NCBI GenBank assembly: GCA_021776655.1 | Contig: JAJFFK010000042.1 | Coordinates: 1-64,000 of the forward strand | Origin: Henriciella sp. | GTDB taxonomy: Bacteria; Pseudomonadota; Alphaproteobacteria; Caulobacterales; Hyphomonadaceae | Length of the DNA stretch: 64,000 bases | Direction of reading: 5' to 3' | Part shown: in pieces, positions 1 through 9,283 of the stretch | How the letters are laid out: every line of letters starts with the position of its first letter | Position numbering within the stretch: position 1 is the stretch's first letter | Notes under the pieces: generated by a model | The model's input: the letters and a program-made list of their open reading frames with translations, nothing else | Database searches by the model: none | Told to the model about the DNA's origin: nothing | Made by a program: the position numbers and the translations under genes

Positions 1-264
1 CAACCGCCAGAGATCCCGGCATTCGCCAGGAAGGCGGGGGGAGAGGGCGTATTGATGTGCGTGCGGATAGGCGCTCGGCGTCCAGATATCTGGGTCGTCG
101 CCAATGTGGCGGATATGAACGCGGCCGGTCTCGTCGACGGTGACCAGCACATCGCGCCCGGTCAGCTCGCCCCAAAGCGCGATACGCCAAAGCTGCCAGA
201 AGACCCATGGCCAATAGAGAACCGGGACGTGTCTGTAGAGATGGGGTTGCAACGCAAAATCCAT
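1..264 (-). CDS. Hypothetical protein, 3' end cut by the window edge
   Basis: An open frame runs from an ATG at 264-262 leftwards off the window, giving 88 N-terminal residues. I do not recognise the family. The protein is rich in Trp, Leu and Tyr near its N terminus (LYWPWVFWQLWRIALWGEL around residues 17-35), which could be an amphipathic or membrane-associated segment. The part after that (VTVDETGRVHIRHIGDDP) looks like a soluble beta-rich stretch. It is divergent from sdhE with about 156 bases between the starts. No strong ribosome binding site is visible. The frame choice rests on the absence of stops and sensible composition only. Confidence 0.5.
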   Translation of the reverse strand, partial: MDFALQPHLYRHVPVLYWPWVFWQLWRIALWGELTGRDVLVTVDETGRVHIRHIGDDPDIWTPSAYPHAHQYALSPRLPGECRDLWRL

Positions 265-420
265 GGGCAGGAGTATAGGTCAGGGTCATAGGGGGGAGGA
301 TAAGTTTTTTGCGATTTCAATGGTGACGGGGTTTACGGGATAATAAGTGCAGGATTACGGCGTATTTTGCCTGTGATTCTGACCGGCTTTGGCCTACACC
401 ATTTCACCAAGGAGGTTGCC

Positions 421-684
421 ATGTTGGATGCACATCGCAGAAAGCTGAAATTCCGCGCCTGGCGTCGGGGGTTCCGCGAGATGGACCTGCTAATGGGCAC
501 GTTTGCAGATGCCCACCTTGAAGGTATGAGTGAGGATGATCTGTCTCAGTTTGAGCGACTTCTCGCCGCACCAGACTGGGATGTGTTTGCCTGGCTGGTT
601 GGTCAGAAGCCTATTCCTGATGAATTCAAGAGCGCGCTTCTGGACCGTTTGATGACCTTCCGCTACGAGGCGCAAGCGGGCTAA
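421..684 (+). CDS. sdhE: Succinate dehydrogenase assembly factor 2 (SdhE)
   Basis: Small protein (87 aa) of the SdhE/Sdh5 family, which promotes covalent attachment of FAD to the flavoprotein subunit of succinate dehydrogenase (established for the family). The family signature is visible as RRGFREMDLLMG near residues 14-25, with the RGxxEMD core. The C-terminal half (LSQFERLLAAPDWDVFAWL) is typical. I chose the ATG at 421 rather than an upstream start at 367 because a near-perfect ribosome binding site, aaggagg at 409-415, sits just before it and the length then matches the family. It lies 42 bases upstream of mfd on the same strand, a neighbourhood common in alphaproteobacteria. Confidence 0.93.
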   Translation: MLDAHRRKLKFRAWRRGFREMDLLMGTFADAHLEGMSEDDLSQFERLLAAPDWDVFAWLVGQKPIPDEFKSALLDRLMTFRYEAQAG

Positions 685-726
685 TAATAAGGCTCCAACC
701 GACTCTTTCTTAAGCGAGCCATTTTC

Positions 727-3700
727 ATGAGCACGACAGATTTGCTTGCGCGCCTATCCGCCCCGGCGGCGGTGCATGGCGCGCCTTTTGGATATGACTT
801 GCTTGCTTTGCAGGATACACTTGAGATGCGCGGCGGCGTGGCGTGCTATGTCGCGCGGGATGACAAGACGGCGGCAACGGCGTATCAAATTGCGCAGTTC
901 AATCACCCGGCCATGCAGATCGTGCGCTTGCCCGGTTGGGACAGTCTGCCATATGACCGGGTTAGCCCATCTGCAGCGGTCGCAGCGTCGCGTTGCGCTG
1001 GCTTGGCGCACTTGGCGCAGCGCCAGGACAATGGCCCGCCATGCCTGGTGATCACAACGGCGGGGGCTTTGGTGCAACGCGCCGCGCCGGTGTCGGCGAT
1101 GCGCGCGTCGAGCTTTGCAGTCGCGGTTGGCGGCCACGTCAACCAAAGCGAGCTGACCTCTTATCTTGGCGTCAACGGCTATATTCGCACCAGCACGGTT
1201 AGCGAGAAGGGCGAGTATTCAATCCGTGGTGGCAAGGTCGATATCTTTCCGCCAAATGCCAAACAGCCAATTCGTCTTGATCTGTTTGGCGATGAGGTAG
1301 AAACGATCAAATCGTTTGACCCAGAGACTCAGCTCTCGACCGGCACATTGAAGGCTGCGGCCTTGGCCCCGGTCAGCGAAATTCTGTTCAATCAGGACAC
1401 ATTGGCTCTGTTTCGCGAACGCTATCTGGCGGAACTCGGCTCTCCGGCTGGCGATCCGGTGTATGAAGCGGCGCGCGCTGAAATTCGTCGGCAGGGTCTG
1501 GAGAGCTGGCTCCCTCTATTCCATCACAAATTGGATACGCTGTTCGATTATATCGGGCCAAACGCTCTGATCGGGATGGGGTATCTGGCCGCAGAAGCCG
1601 CCAATGAGCGACTTGCACAAGCGACAGACTATTATCAGGCCCGGATTGAAGCCGCCGGTGAAACTCGCGAGGCACGGGTGCTGGGCCCCCATACTCTGTA
1701 TCTGGAGCAAACCGAGCTGGAAGTAGCGTTGCAAACGCGCGGCGTGGCAAAATTCTCCCCCTCGCAGGCTGCCGACGGACTGGCCCTTGGCGGGGATACC
1801 GGCCGCGATTTCGCGCCAGAGCGCACACGCCAGGATGTGAATATTTTTGAAGCGGCAGCAACCCATGCAAAGGCGCTTCGTGAGGCGGGAAAGACGGTGA
1901 TCTTTGCGGCGTGGACCGAAGGGTCTGCCGACCGCATGACCGGGGTTATGGCCGATCATGGTTTGGACGGGCTGAAGCGGGTCTATTCATTGGATGCCGC
2001 GCGTGGCGTCGGACTGGCCCTGTGCGAACTACCGCTTGAGACGGGGTATGAGGCGAGTGATTTGGCGATCATTGCCGAGCCAGATATTCTCGGTGACCGT
2101 CTCGCCGCGCCGCGCCGTAAACGCAAGGCCGCCAATTTTATAGCTGAGGCGGGGTCGCTCAACCCCGGTGATTTGGTGGTGCATATCGATCATGGGGTTG
2201 GCCGCTATGTCGGATTGCGCACGCTTGATCTGGCCGGTGCGGCGCATGATTGTCTGGAACTTGGTTATGCCAAGGGCGACAAGGTCTTCCTGCCGGTCGA
2301 GAATATCGACCTGATCAGTCGTTATGGCAGTGAAGATGCTGAAAGCGCGATTGATCACCTTGGCGGCGTTGCCTGGCAGACCCGCAAGGCGAAGACCAAG
2401 AAGCGTATTCTTGAGATGGCCGCCGAATTGATGGCGATCGCTGCGGCCCGCGAGTTGAAGCGCGCAGACGTGATCGAGGCTGGTGACGGGCTATACGAAG
2501 AGTTTGCCGCGCGGTTTCCGTATGAGGAAACCGATGATCAGCTCAATGCAATTGAAGATGTTCTTAGTGATCTTTCGTCCGGCCGGCCAATGGACAGGCT
2601 GATCTGCGGTGATGTTGGATTTGGTAAGACGGAAGTCGCCTTGCGCGGCGCATTTGTAGCCGCGATGGCGGGTCTGCAAGTGGCGATCATTGCGCCTACC
2701 ACGCTGCTGACGCGCCAGCATTACAATACGTTTGTCGAACGGTTCGCTGGCTGGCCTTTACAGATACGACAGCTCTCGCGGTTTGTGTCGACCAAAGAGG
2801 CAAGCGAAACCAAGACAGGTATGGCAAACGGCACGATTGATGTTGTCATCGGCACGCACGCCTTGCTGGCCAGGAATGTTGAGTTCAAGCGACTTGGGCT
2901 GCTGATCGTCGATGAGGAGCAACGCTTTGGCGTCAAGCACAAAGAGCGCCTGAAGGAGCTGAAAGCCGAAATGCATGTGCTGACGCTCTCGGCGACGCCG
3001 ATCCCGCGAACGCTGCAAATGGCGCTGACCGGCATTCGTGATCTCTCGATCATCGCAACGCCGCCCGTCGATCGCCTCGCGGTTCGCACCTATGTCACCG
3101 AGTTTGATACAGTGACCGTGCGCGAAGCCCTGCTGCGCGAGAAGTATCGCGGCGGGCAGAGTTATTATGTCGCCCCGAGGATCAGCGACCTTGATTATCT
3201 CGAGCAATTCCTGCGCGACAATGTACCGGAAGTGAAGTTTGTCATTGGCCACGGCCAGATGCCAGCGAGCGAGCTGGAAGACCTGATGACGGCCTTCTAT
3301 GAGGGCGAGTATGATGTCTTGCTATCAACCACGATTGTCGAAAGTGGGTTGGATATCCCGCGCGCCAATACGCTGATCATCCACAAGGCGGACCGGTTTG
3401 GCCTGGCGCAATTGTACCAGCTGCGTGGCCGGGTTGGGCGGGCAAAATTGCGCGCCTATGCCTATTTGACGACGCCGAAGGATCGGATGATTTCACCCTC
3501 GGCTGAACGCCGCCTGAAGGTCTTGCAATCGCTGGATAGTCTTGGCGCGGGCTTTCAGCTGGCCAGTCATGATCTCGACATGCGCGGTGGCGGCAACCTG
3601 CTGGGCGACCAGCAGTCAGGCCATGTTCGCGAGGTTGGTGTCGAGCTGTATCAGCAGATGCTCGAGGACGCGGTCAAAGCCTTGCAGGCGGGCGCAGCAG

Positions 3701-4179
3701 AGGCTGATGATGTGATGGATGAATGGTCACCCGTGATCAATCTCGGCCTGTCCGTCCTGATCCCTGAAGGTTATGTTGAGGACCTTGGGGTGCGCTTGGG
3801 CTTGTACCGTCGCTTGGCGGGTACAGATACCGAAGCAACACGTGAGGCGTTCGCAGCCGAACTGATCGACCGGTTTGGCCCATTGCCCAAGGAAACCGAG
3901 CAATTGCTTGAGGTCACAGCGGTAAAAGTAGCGTGCAAAGCCCTCGGCATATCCAAACTCGATGCAGGGCCGAAGGGTATCGTGGTAACTTTCCGGGATG
4001 ATACGCCGGTTGATCCTGCCCAATTGATGATGCTGTTACGCGCGCGGCCCGGCAGTATGAAACTAAGGCCCGACAGCAAGCTGGTGATCACGGGTGTTTC
4101 CAGTGACACAGGCGCACGGGTTCGCGCCGTCAAGGGCCTGCTGAATGAGCTTGCGGGAACTGTGAATGATCTTGGCTAA
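727..4179 (+). CDS. mfd: Transcription-repair coupling factor Mfd
   Basis: Superfamily 2 DNA translocase of 1150 aa, the normal length. It removes RNA polymerase stalled at lesions and recruits UvrA. In order: a UvrB-like N-terminal module; the CarD-like RNA polymerase interaction domain starting near residue 480 (GDLVVHIDHGVGRYVGL); the helicase core with Walker A GDVGFGKTE near residue 628, the DEEQ box near 729 (VDEEQRFGV), motif III LSATPIPRTL; and the RecG-like TRG region (QLYQLRGRVGR) followed by the C-terminal D7 domain. No frameshift is seen. Its stop overlaps by four bases the stop of the convergent popA-like gene. Confidence 0.98.
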   Translation: MSTTDLLARLSAPAAVHGAPFGYDLLALQDTLEMRGGVACYVARDDKTAATAYQIAQFNHPAMQIVRLPGWDSLPYDRVSPSAAVAASRCAGLAHLAQRQDNGPPCLVITTAGALVQRAAPVSAMRASSFAVAVGGHVNQSELTSYLGVNGYIRTSTVSEKGEYSIRGGKVDIFPPNAKQPIRLDLFGDEVETIKSFDPETQLSTGTLKAAALAPVSEILFNQDTLALFRERYLAELGSPAGDPVYEAARAEIRRQGLESWLPLFHHKLDTLFDYIGPNALIGMGYLAAEAANERLAQATDYYQARIEAAGETREARVLGPHTLYLEQTELEVALQTRGVAKFSPSQAADGLALGGDTGRDFAPERTRQDVNIFEAAATHAKALREAGKTVIFAAWTEGSADRMTGVMADHGLDGLKRVYSLDAARGVGLALCELPLETGYEASDLAIIAEPDILGDRLAAPRRKRKAANFIAEAGSLNPGDLVVHIDHGVGRYVGLRTLDLAGAAHDCLELGYAKGDKVFLPVENIDLISRYGSEDAESAIDHLGGVAWQTRKAKTKKRILEMAAELMAIAAARELKRADVIEAGDGLYEEFAARFPYEETDDQLNAIEDVLSDLSSGRPMDRLICGDVGFGKTEVALRGAFVAAMAGLQVAIIAPTTLLTRQHYNTFVERFAGWPLQIRQLSRFVSTKEASETKTGMANGTIDVVIGTHALLARNVEFKRLGLLIVDEEQRFGVKHKERLKELKAEMHVLTLSATPIPRTLQMALTGIRDLSIIATPPVDRLAVRTYVTEFDTVTVREALLREKYRGGQSYYVAPRISDLDYLEQFLRDNVPEVKFVIGHGQMPASELEDLMTAFYEGEYDVLLSTTIVESGLDIPRANTLIIHKADRFGLAQLYQLRGRVGRAKLRAYAYLTTPKDRMISPSAERRLKVLQSLDSLGAGFQLASHDLDMRGGGNLLGDQQSGHVREVGVELYQQMLEDAVKALQAGAAEADDVMDEWSPVINLGLSVLIPEGYVEDLGVRLGLYRRLAGTDTEATREAFAAELIDRFGPLPKETEQLLEVTAVKVACKALGISKLDAGPKGIVVTFRDDTPVDPAQLMMLLRARPGSMKLRPDSKLVITGVSSDTGARVRAVKGLLNELAGTVNDLG

Positions 4180-5405
4180 GCGCTTCTAAGGGCATGCTGT
4201 CCGGGTTTTGCCTGGACCGCAGCAAGCAGAGTTTCAATCGTGTGAAAGCGCCGACGTTCGACCGCGCGCCATTCTAATTGTCCGTCATAAGCCGCCTCTA
4301 TTCGCCGAGCCAAGCGCACGGCACCGCGATAGGGCGTCGCAGGTAGGCTAATGCAAATCAGATTGGCATTCAGGCGTGCCGCAAGGTCAGTATCGCGAAG
4401 CAGTTTATCGACAATAGCGGCGACCTTTTTGAACTCCTCATGATTGTTGGTTATCGACACTGTTAGCAAGGAAAGCGCTTCCCCTGTCGCTTCACATTCG
4501 GAGAATTGAGTGTCCAGATGTGCCTCTAAAAATGGCCTTGTATATAGATCTGTGCCTTGTTCGTGCGCGCGCGAGCCGAGACGGTTGTCGCGAAAAACAT
4601 CCCTGTTTATATTCGACAAATGGCTGGCAATATCGATAGCAATCGTCTCCGGCGCATCTGTTGCATCCAGAAGACTGGTCACTTTATGGGCCTGGCTTGG
4701 CGGCAATTGCGACCTCAGGCCGGGTTCTTCTATCAGGAACAGTTTCAGGCTTCCGTTCTGCGCCAACGGCGTAAACCGAGCCAGATATTTGGCGGCTTCG
4801 TCATCCGGGGCTTGCGGGTGTAGAACAATTGCATCGAACCGGCCCGTCGACAGGTAATCCTGAGCGGTATACTGACTGAGCGCGGCCACCGTATCGACTT
4901 GATTATTGCTCAACGCCGCGCGTAGAGGCGCAAACCGCAATGAGCTTTCCCCGAGGTACAGGATTCGGTGGCTTTGCCGTTTCGACCCTTCATTGGGTTG
5001 CAGCCCCAACTTGCTGGCTGTTTTGCTGCGCAAGCCATGCTCTCGCTGGCGCCTGACTTCGCGTTGCCGGATGGAGAGACGCGTCAGCAAGGTCGGGATT
5101 TGGTCAACATCTTTCAGGTGCAGGATAGACAGCGCCGCGAGCGCCTCGGGCACAGCGCCAAGAACGACAAGCAATCGCGTCGCATCCGACTGCGCGCAAT
5201 CTAAAGCAAATGACCGCATCTGTTCGCTGCTTATCGTCAATGTATCCAATAAAAGCGGCTCAGCCCGTGCCGGGTCCAAAGGAATTGCCGCTCGAACCGG
5301 ACGTAAGCCAGCTTGCCGCAACCGCGCCTGAAGCATTTCAAGGCGCGGGCTTTCAGACAAAACCTCAATCTGTGGATTGTCAAAGCCATGGTCTTGAAAA
5401 GGCAT
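4176..5405 (-). CDS. PopA-like protein: two receiver-like domains and a degenerate GGDEF domain
   Basis: 409 aa. The start ATG at 5405 is preceded by ggaga, so the longer upstream reading is rejected. Residues about 10-115 and 145-265 look like two divergent receiver-type folds (the second begins HRILYLGESSLRFAPLR). Residues about 285-400 look like a GGDEF fold: DLYTRPFLEAHL resembles the entry helix (LTGLYNR type), and residues 337-350 (RDTDLAARLNANLI) align with the RxxDLxxRYGGEEF segment of PleD-type cyclases. The allosteric I-site RxxD is kept but the catalytic GGEEF is replaced by NANLI. This is the architecture of Caulobacter PopA, a c-di-GMP effector acting at the cell pole. Function here is inference; a simple inactive diguanylate cyclase paralogue is the alternative. 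Confidence 0.65.
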   Translation of the reverse strand: MPFQDHGFDNPQIEVLSESPRLEMLQARLRQAGLRPVRAAIPLDPARAEPLLLDTLTISSEQMRSFALDCAQSDATRLLVVLGAVPEALAALSILHLKDVDQIPTLLTRLSIRQREVRRQREHGLRSKTASKLGLQPNEGSKRQSHRILYLGESSLRFAPLRAALSNNQVDTVAALSQYTAQDYLSTGRFDAIVLHPQAPDDEAAKYLARFTPLAQNGSLKLFLIEEPGLRSQLPPSQAHKVTSLLDATDAPETIAIDIASHLSNINRDVFRDNRLGSRAHEQGTDLYTRPFLEAHLDTQFSECEATGEALSLLTVSITNNHEEFKKVAAIVDKLLRDTDLAARLNANLICISLPATPYRGAVRLARRIEAAYDGQLEWRAVERRRFHTIETLLAAVQAKPGQHALRSA

Positions 5406-5513
5406 TCTGCGATCTCCGGGGGACGTTGGGTGAGGTCTTCCTTTTGCGCGTTGGAGTCTTAAGGTCTGGTTGATTTTAAACGAAGATAGCAAGCAAGAAA
5501 TGAGGTTCGTACG

Positions 5514-6605
5514 ATGGCACAAGGTCCACTTTCAGGGGTAAAGATCGTTGAGTTTGCTGGCATTGGTCCAGCCCCGTTCTGTGGCATGCTGCTGAGCGAT
5601 TTGGGGGCTGATGTTGTTCGGATTGACCGCGCGGGCCGTGATCGCCCTGGTAACCCAACCGATATTGGCAGCCGGGGGCGGCGCTCAATCGCCTTGAACC
5701 TCAAAGATCCGACTGATGTTGAAACGGCTTTGCAGCTGATCAACAAGGCGGATGGACTGATTGAAGGGTTCCGGCCCGGTGTGATGGAACGCAATGGCTT
5801 AGGCCCTGATGTCGTGTTGGCGCGAAACCCCAAGCTGGTATATGGCCGGATGACAGGGTGGGGCCAACATGGCGCTTTGAGCCATGCCGCAGGTCACGAC
5901 CTAAATTATATCGCGATTACAGGTGGATTGCATGCCATGGGGGACGGCGATGGACGTCCGCGCCCGCCATTGAACCTTGTTGGCGATTATGGCGGCGGCG
6001 CGCTCTACCTCGCTTATGGTCTGCTTGCGGGCATCATAAATGCCAGGAATGGCGGCGAGGGGCAGGTTATTGATTGTGCAATGTCAGATGGAGCCGCGTC
6101 ATTGGCGACAATGTTTTACGGCATGCGGGCGATGGGGTTTTGGAGTGATGAGCGCGAAGCAAACTTGCTCGATGGCGGCGCGCATTTCTACGATACATAC
6201 GAATGTAGTGACGGCAGATGGGTTTCTATCGGGGCAATCGAACCGCAATTCTATGCACTTTTGCTCGAGAAGATGGAGATTAGCGATCCTGCCTTCCAGG
6301 CACAGATGGATCGCTCCGCATGGCCCGATCTGAAAGCCAAGTTTATGATCGCCTTCAAAACCAAAACGCGAGACGAGTGGTGCGAGATCATGGAAGGGAC
6401 CGATATTTGCTTTGCCCCCGTCCTGTCGATGGCGGAAGCCCCAGAGTATAAGCACAATGCCGATCGCGAGACTTTTGTTGACGTTGCGGGCGTCATTCAG
6501 CCTGCACCTGCTCCGAGATTCTCCAAGACACCGGGAGCTATTCAAGGGCTCCCACCTGGCATTGGTGAGCATGGCGATGAAGTGAAAAAGGATTGGGGAG
6601 TCTAG
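5514..6605 (+). CDS. Alpha-methylacyl-CoA racemase (CaiB/BaiF superfamily)
   Basis: 363 aa family III CoA-transferase fold enzyme. Two features favour alpha-methylacyl-CoA racemase over a true CoA transferase: the GHDLNYIA motif (His128, Asp129) and [11 protein letters not shown] (Asp158), which match the His/Asp acid-base pair of mycobacterial MCR in spacing, and a Glu in AIEPQFY near residue 243. Such enzymes epimerise 2-methylacyl-CoA esters so that branched chains can enter beta-oxidation. The start at 5514 follows gaggt. The histidine phosphatase gene begins two bases after its stop, so the two are probably co-transcribed. The several acyl-CoA dehydrogenases further along the window fit a lipid-degrading lifestyle. 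Confidence 0.88.
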   Translation: MAQGPLSGVKIVEFAGIGPAPFCGMLLSDLGADVVRIDRAGRDRPGNPTDIGSRGRRSIALNLKDPTDVETALQLINKADGLIEGFRPGVMERNGLGPDVVLARNPKLVYGRMTGWGQHGALSHAAGHDLNYIAITGGLHAMGDGDGRPRPPLNLVGDYGGGALYLAYGLLAGIINARNGGEGQVIDCAMSDGAASLATMFYGMRAMGFWSDEREANLLDGGAHFYDTYECSDGRWVSIGAIEPQFYALLLEKMEISDPAFQAQMDRSAWPDLKAKFMIAFKTKTRDEWCEIMEGTDICFAPVLSMAEAPEYKHNADRETFVDVAGVIQPAPAPRFSKTPGAIQGLPPGIGEHGDEVKKDWGV

Positions 6606-6607
6606 AA

Positions 6608-7339
6608 ATGGGGGCACTTCCCGGAACGACCGGCCGCCGCCGTCTTTACCTGATGCGGCACGGTTTTGTTGACTATAATTCAAAAGAAGTACGTGACGCA
6701 CGTGACCCCAGTCTTGTGCGATTAACCGATACTGGCCGCGAAGAAGCCCGCATTGCCGGGATAGCGCTTTCAGACGTGCCGCTCGATATCGCCTTTCACA
6801 CTGGGCTGCACCGAACCCGTGAAACGGCTGAGATCGTCTTGGGAGAACATGCGAACCCACCAGAACTTGAGCAGGAAAAGCGCTTTCAAGAGGTCCGATC
6901 TGGTCATTACATTGATTTCAAATCTGCCGAACATCTTGCGGCGACGATGACATTTCAGTTCGAACAGGCTGGCACGCCAGGCGCAACCTTCCTTGAAGGT
7001 GGTGAGCGATTTAGCGATGCCATGGCGCGGATTGAAGACGGCATGCGTGGTTTGCTATCGCGTCCGGGGTGGGCGACCAGCCTGATCGTTGCGCACGAGG
7101 TCGTCAATCGCATGGTCCTGTCGTGGGCCATCGGCGCGCCGCTAGGTTCCAGTGTTGCTTTCGAGCAGGACACGGGCTGTATCAATATTCTCGATTTTGA
7201 TTTGGTGCCGGATGAAGCAGGGGATATTCGCATTGAACGCACGCTGATCAAGGCGGTCAACCTGACACCGGCGAATTACCTGAAGAATGGAATGAACTTG
7301 CGCAGCCTTGAAGCCATCTTCACGCCGCTACCGCAATAG
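6608..7339 (+). CDS. Histidine phosphatase family protein
   Basis: 243 aa member of the phosphoglycerate-mutase-like histidine phosphatase superfamily. The phosphohistidine motif is LYLMRHGFVD near the N terminus; the second motif is FHTGLHRTRETAEIV, and a late catalytic His lies in SLIVAHEVVNR (the AHG position here reads AHE). The substrate cannot be told from sequence. The ATG at 6608 is preferred over a TTG at 6593 because gggag lies seven bases before it. It follows the racemase gene with two bases between, so an operon is likely. A 143-base gap separates it from the convergent acyltransferase gene. Confidence 0.85.
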   Translation: MGALPGTTGRRRLYLMRHGFVDYNSKEVRDARDPSLVRLTDTGREEARIAGIALSDVPLDIAFHTGLHRTRETAEIVLGEHANPPELEQEKRFQEVRSGHYIDFKSAEHLAATMTFQFEQAGTPGATFLEGGERFSDAMARIEDGMRGLLSRPGWATSLIVAHEVVNRMVLSWAIGAPLGSSVAFEQDTGCINILDFDLVPDEAGDIRIERTLIKAVNLTPANYLKNGMNLRSLEAIFTPLPQ

Positions 7340-7482
7340 ACATTGGGGTTTGTAACGCGCAAGGGTAGATTGTGACGAAAACAAGCCAGTCATGCTGCAT
7401 CTGCGTTCATGTTGGTTAATCTAAAACGAAGAGGTCGAACGGGAGACCGATTCTATTGGAAGTCCGATCGACGTCCTTCTTG

Positions 7483-8217
7483 CTAAACTTCGGGCTGCTC
7501 TTTTGAGTGGCCCTTTTTTTTGAGGACGAGGATCTCAGCCCGCCGCATGGCGATATTCAGGTTTGTTTCAAGCGCTAATCGCAAGGCGTCCCTGTCGTCG
7601 CCTTTGTCTGGGATCACGGCCTTGCCAAACACCAGCGCCCCGCGTGTGAAGGGATAGGGTATGCGAAATCCATCCCAGGTGTTCAATCGCTTGGCTGGGC
7701 TGCTGACGATCGCATAGGGCAATATTGGCGCGCTGGTTCGCTGTGCCATGATGATCGGGCCATTCTGGGCGATTTCAGCCGGCCCCCGTGGACCATCGGG
7801 CGTGATGCATATGCCGCCACCAGACTTGAGAATCCGCAAGGCCTGAGCGAGCGCCCGCGCGCCGCCCTTGTCGTGCGACTTCTTCCTGTTCTTGGAAGAG
7901 CCTCTAACTGCTTCCAGCCCGAGATGTTTGATCGCCTTTGCAACCGGTTCTCCATCTTTCGACAGAGAGATCAGCATGGCAGAGCGGGTCTTTTGCTTCG
8001 GCCATTTCTGAATGATCCTGTTCCACCCCGACGGCAGTAGCAGGATCGTCGAATGCCATGCGCCGACAATAATATTGGGATAGGTCAGCCAGAGCTTTAA
8101 CGCCTCTTCTTCCCCCTCAACCCGCCACCGAATGGTCCGGTTGCACAGCGCCATATAGGCCCAGATGATCCAGCCCAGCAGGCTTGTCACGATTGCACTG
8201 CGCATAAGGCGTTTCAT
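7483..8217 (-). CDS. DUF374 lysophospholipid acyltransferase-like protein
   Basis: 244 aa. One hydrophobic segment near residues 5-25 (SAIVTSLLGWIIWAYMAL) is followed by a soluble domain with the DUF374 pattern: GAWHSTILLLP (the H of the acyltransferase box), MLISLSKDGEPVAKAIKHLG, a Gly/Arg-rich bridge, and GGGICITPDGPRGPA. DUF374 proteins are related to lipid A/phospholipid acyltransferases; the acyl acceptor is unknown. The frame can be extended to a GTG at 8304, but that extension contains a stable inverted repeat (8271-8296) and has no ribosome binding site, so I prefer the ATG at 8217. The start remains uncertain. Confidence 0.82.
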   Translation of the reverse strand: MKRLMRSAIVTSLLGWIIWAYMALCNRTIRWRVEGEEEALKLWLTYPNIIVGAWHSTILLLPSGWNRIIQKWPKQKTRSAMLISLSKDGEPVAKAIKHLGLEAVRGSSKNRKKSHDKGGARALAQALRILKSGGGICITPDGPRGPAEIAQNGPIIMAQRTSAPILPYAIVSSPAKRLNTWDGFRIPYPFTRGALVFGKAVIPDKGDDRDALRLALETNLNIAMRRAEILVLKKKGHSKEQPEV

Positions 8218-8270
8218 GCTCGTAGCGTTTAGCGGTCTTAGGCGATTGCGCAAAGCTTCGAATGCAGAGC

Positions 8271-8296
8271 GCCCGACCTCGCGGGGGAGATCGGGC
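8271..8296 (-). terminator. Stable hairpin between the secreted-protein gene and the acyltransferase gene
   Basis: In minus-strand RNA the arms GCCCGAUCUC and GAGGUCGGGC pair over ten positions (one U-G wobble) around a six-base loop. On the plus strand the same position is a C-A mismatch, so the structure favours minus-strand RNA. It lies 37 bases after the stop of the secreted-protein gene. There is no U-tract, so it is either a processing/stabilising hairpin or a weak terminator. It argues that the acyltransferase starts at 8217, downstream of it. Confidence 0.4.
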
Positions 8297-8332
8297 ACCT
8301 GCACTCACAAGGAGATTTGGTATGGTCTGGCC

Positions 8333-9136
8333 TTAAGGTACGAAGACCGTGTAGGCGAGCTGGGCTTCAATTTCGCCAGCGCCTTGTGACAGGTCATAAC
8401 CTGCAACTGGGCCAAGTGTGTATTCTGCGTCGAAACGAACCGACTGAGATACAATGTTACCAGCATTTGCAGCGGTACGCTCAGTTCCCAGGAAGACCTG
8501 GTTAGCGCCGGCACCAAAAGCAGCAAGGTCAGCAGGCGCACCAGAGAAATCACCGGTTGCGCCAACATCTGTAGCGTTGCCACCGAATGTCAGAGCGCCA
8601 TCAGTACCCGCTGGGGTAACAGACAGGGCGTAGCCAACGTCAGCCAGAGCAAAATCGCCAGAAACAGTCGAGGACTGAACCGTTGCATTGATGCCGAAAG
8701 CAGTGTTTGAAGCGACATAGAACGACGAATTATAAGTCAGTGGCGCGCCACCAATTGTTGCCGTCGAAACGTCGAATGCAGCAAACGAGTCATTCAGGTC
8801 AAGGTCGCCGTCGCCGTCACCAATCTCAGTACCATCAAGGTCCAAAGCTGAGAAACCAGAAGCTGCAATTGCAGCAGCATCAGGTGTTGCCGTCAGTGAT
8901 CCAGTGACAACTGTGCGGCCATCAGCAGCAATCAGATCAGTGTCAGCAGCGTCACCGATAACAAAATCAGTTGCGATAGGGGTAGAACCATCAGCGTCAT
9001 TCGCGCCCCAGACGATAACCACGCCGAGAACTTTGAAGTGAGGACGATCGATGATCGATGCGCTAGCAGGGGCCGTCAGAGCGGCTGAACTAGCAGCCAG
9101 CGCAGCGCCGGCCAAAAGTAGTTTACGGAAGCTCAT
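8333..9136 (-). CDS. Secreted protein of unknown function with Sec signal peptide
   Basis: 267 aa. A clear signal peptide (MSFRKLLLAGAALAASSAALTAPASAS) has a likely cleavage site after ASA near residue 26. The mature protein is acidic, has no Cys, and is rich in Ala, Gly, Asp, Thr and Val with repeated short beta-strand-like stretches (ATVQSSTVSGDFALADVGYALSV, then QSVRFDAEYTLGPVAGY, then IEAQLAYTVFVP at the end). A calcium-loop-like stretch IGDGDGDLDLND lies near residue 107. I do not recognise a family; a periplasmic, surface or matrix protein is most likely. The start has a good ribosome binding site (ggagataaag). Codon use looks highly biased, suggesting strong expression. Confidence 0.72.
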   Translation of the reverse strand: MSFRKLLLAGAALAASSAALTAPASASIIDRPHFKVLGVVIVWGANDADGSTPIATDFVIGDAADTDLIAADGRTVVTGSLTATPDAAAIAASGFSALDLDGTEIGDGDGDLDLNDSFAAFDVSTATIGGAPLTYNSSFYVASNTAFGINATVQSSTVSGDFALADVGYALSVTPAGTDGALTFGGNATDVGATGDFSGAPADLAAFGAGANQVFLGTERTAANAGNIVSQSVRFDAEYTLGPVAGYDLSQGAGEIEAQLAYTVFVP

Positions 9137-9283
9137 TCTTTATCTCCATGATGAGTGTAGCTAGTTTGCTACGGCTCGGACCTTTTCGGTCTCGCCCTCA
9201 TGGTTTCTCACAAAAAGTCTTAAATCTGACTAAGAGCGCCGGATAGTTTGCGATAGAAAATTAAACTGTCGGTAATCTGCTGA

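Noticed and set aside
6099-6860. 253-codon open frame on the minus strand opposite the racemase and phosphatase genes
   Set aside because: It crosses two clearly recognised genes and has no domain, start signal or sensible composition.
8218-8304. N-terminal extension of the DUF374 protein to GTG 8304
   Set aside because: It would translate through a stable hairpin, lacks a ribosome binding site, and exceeds family length.
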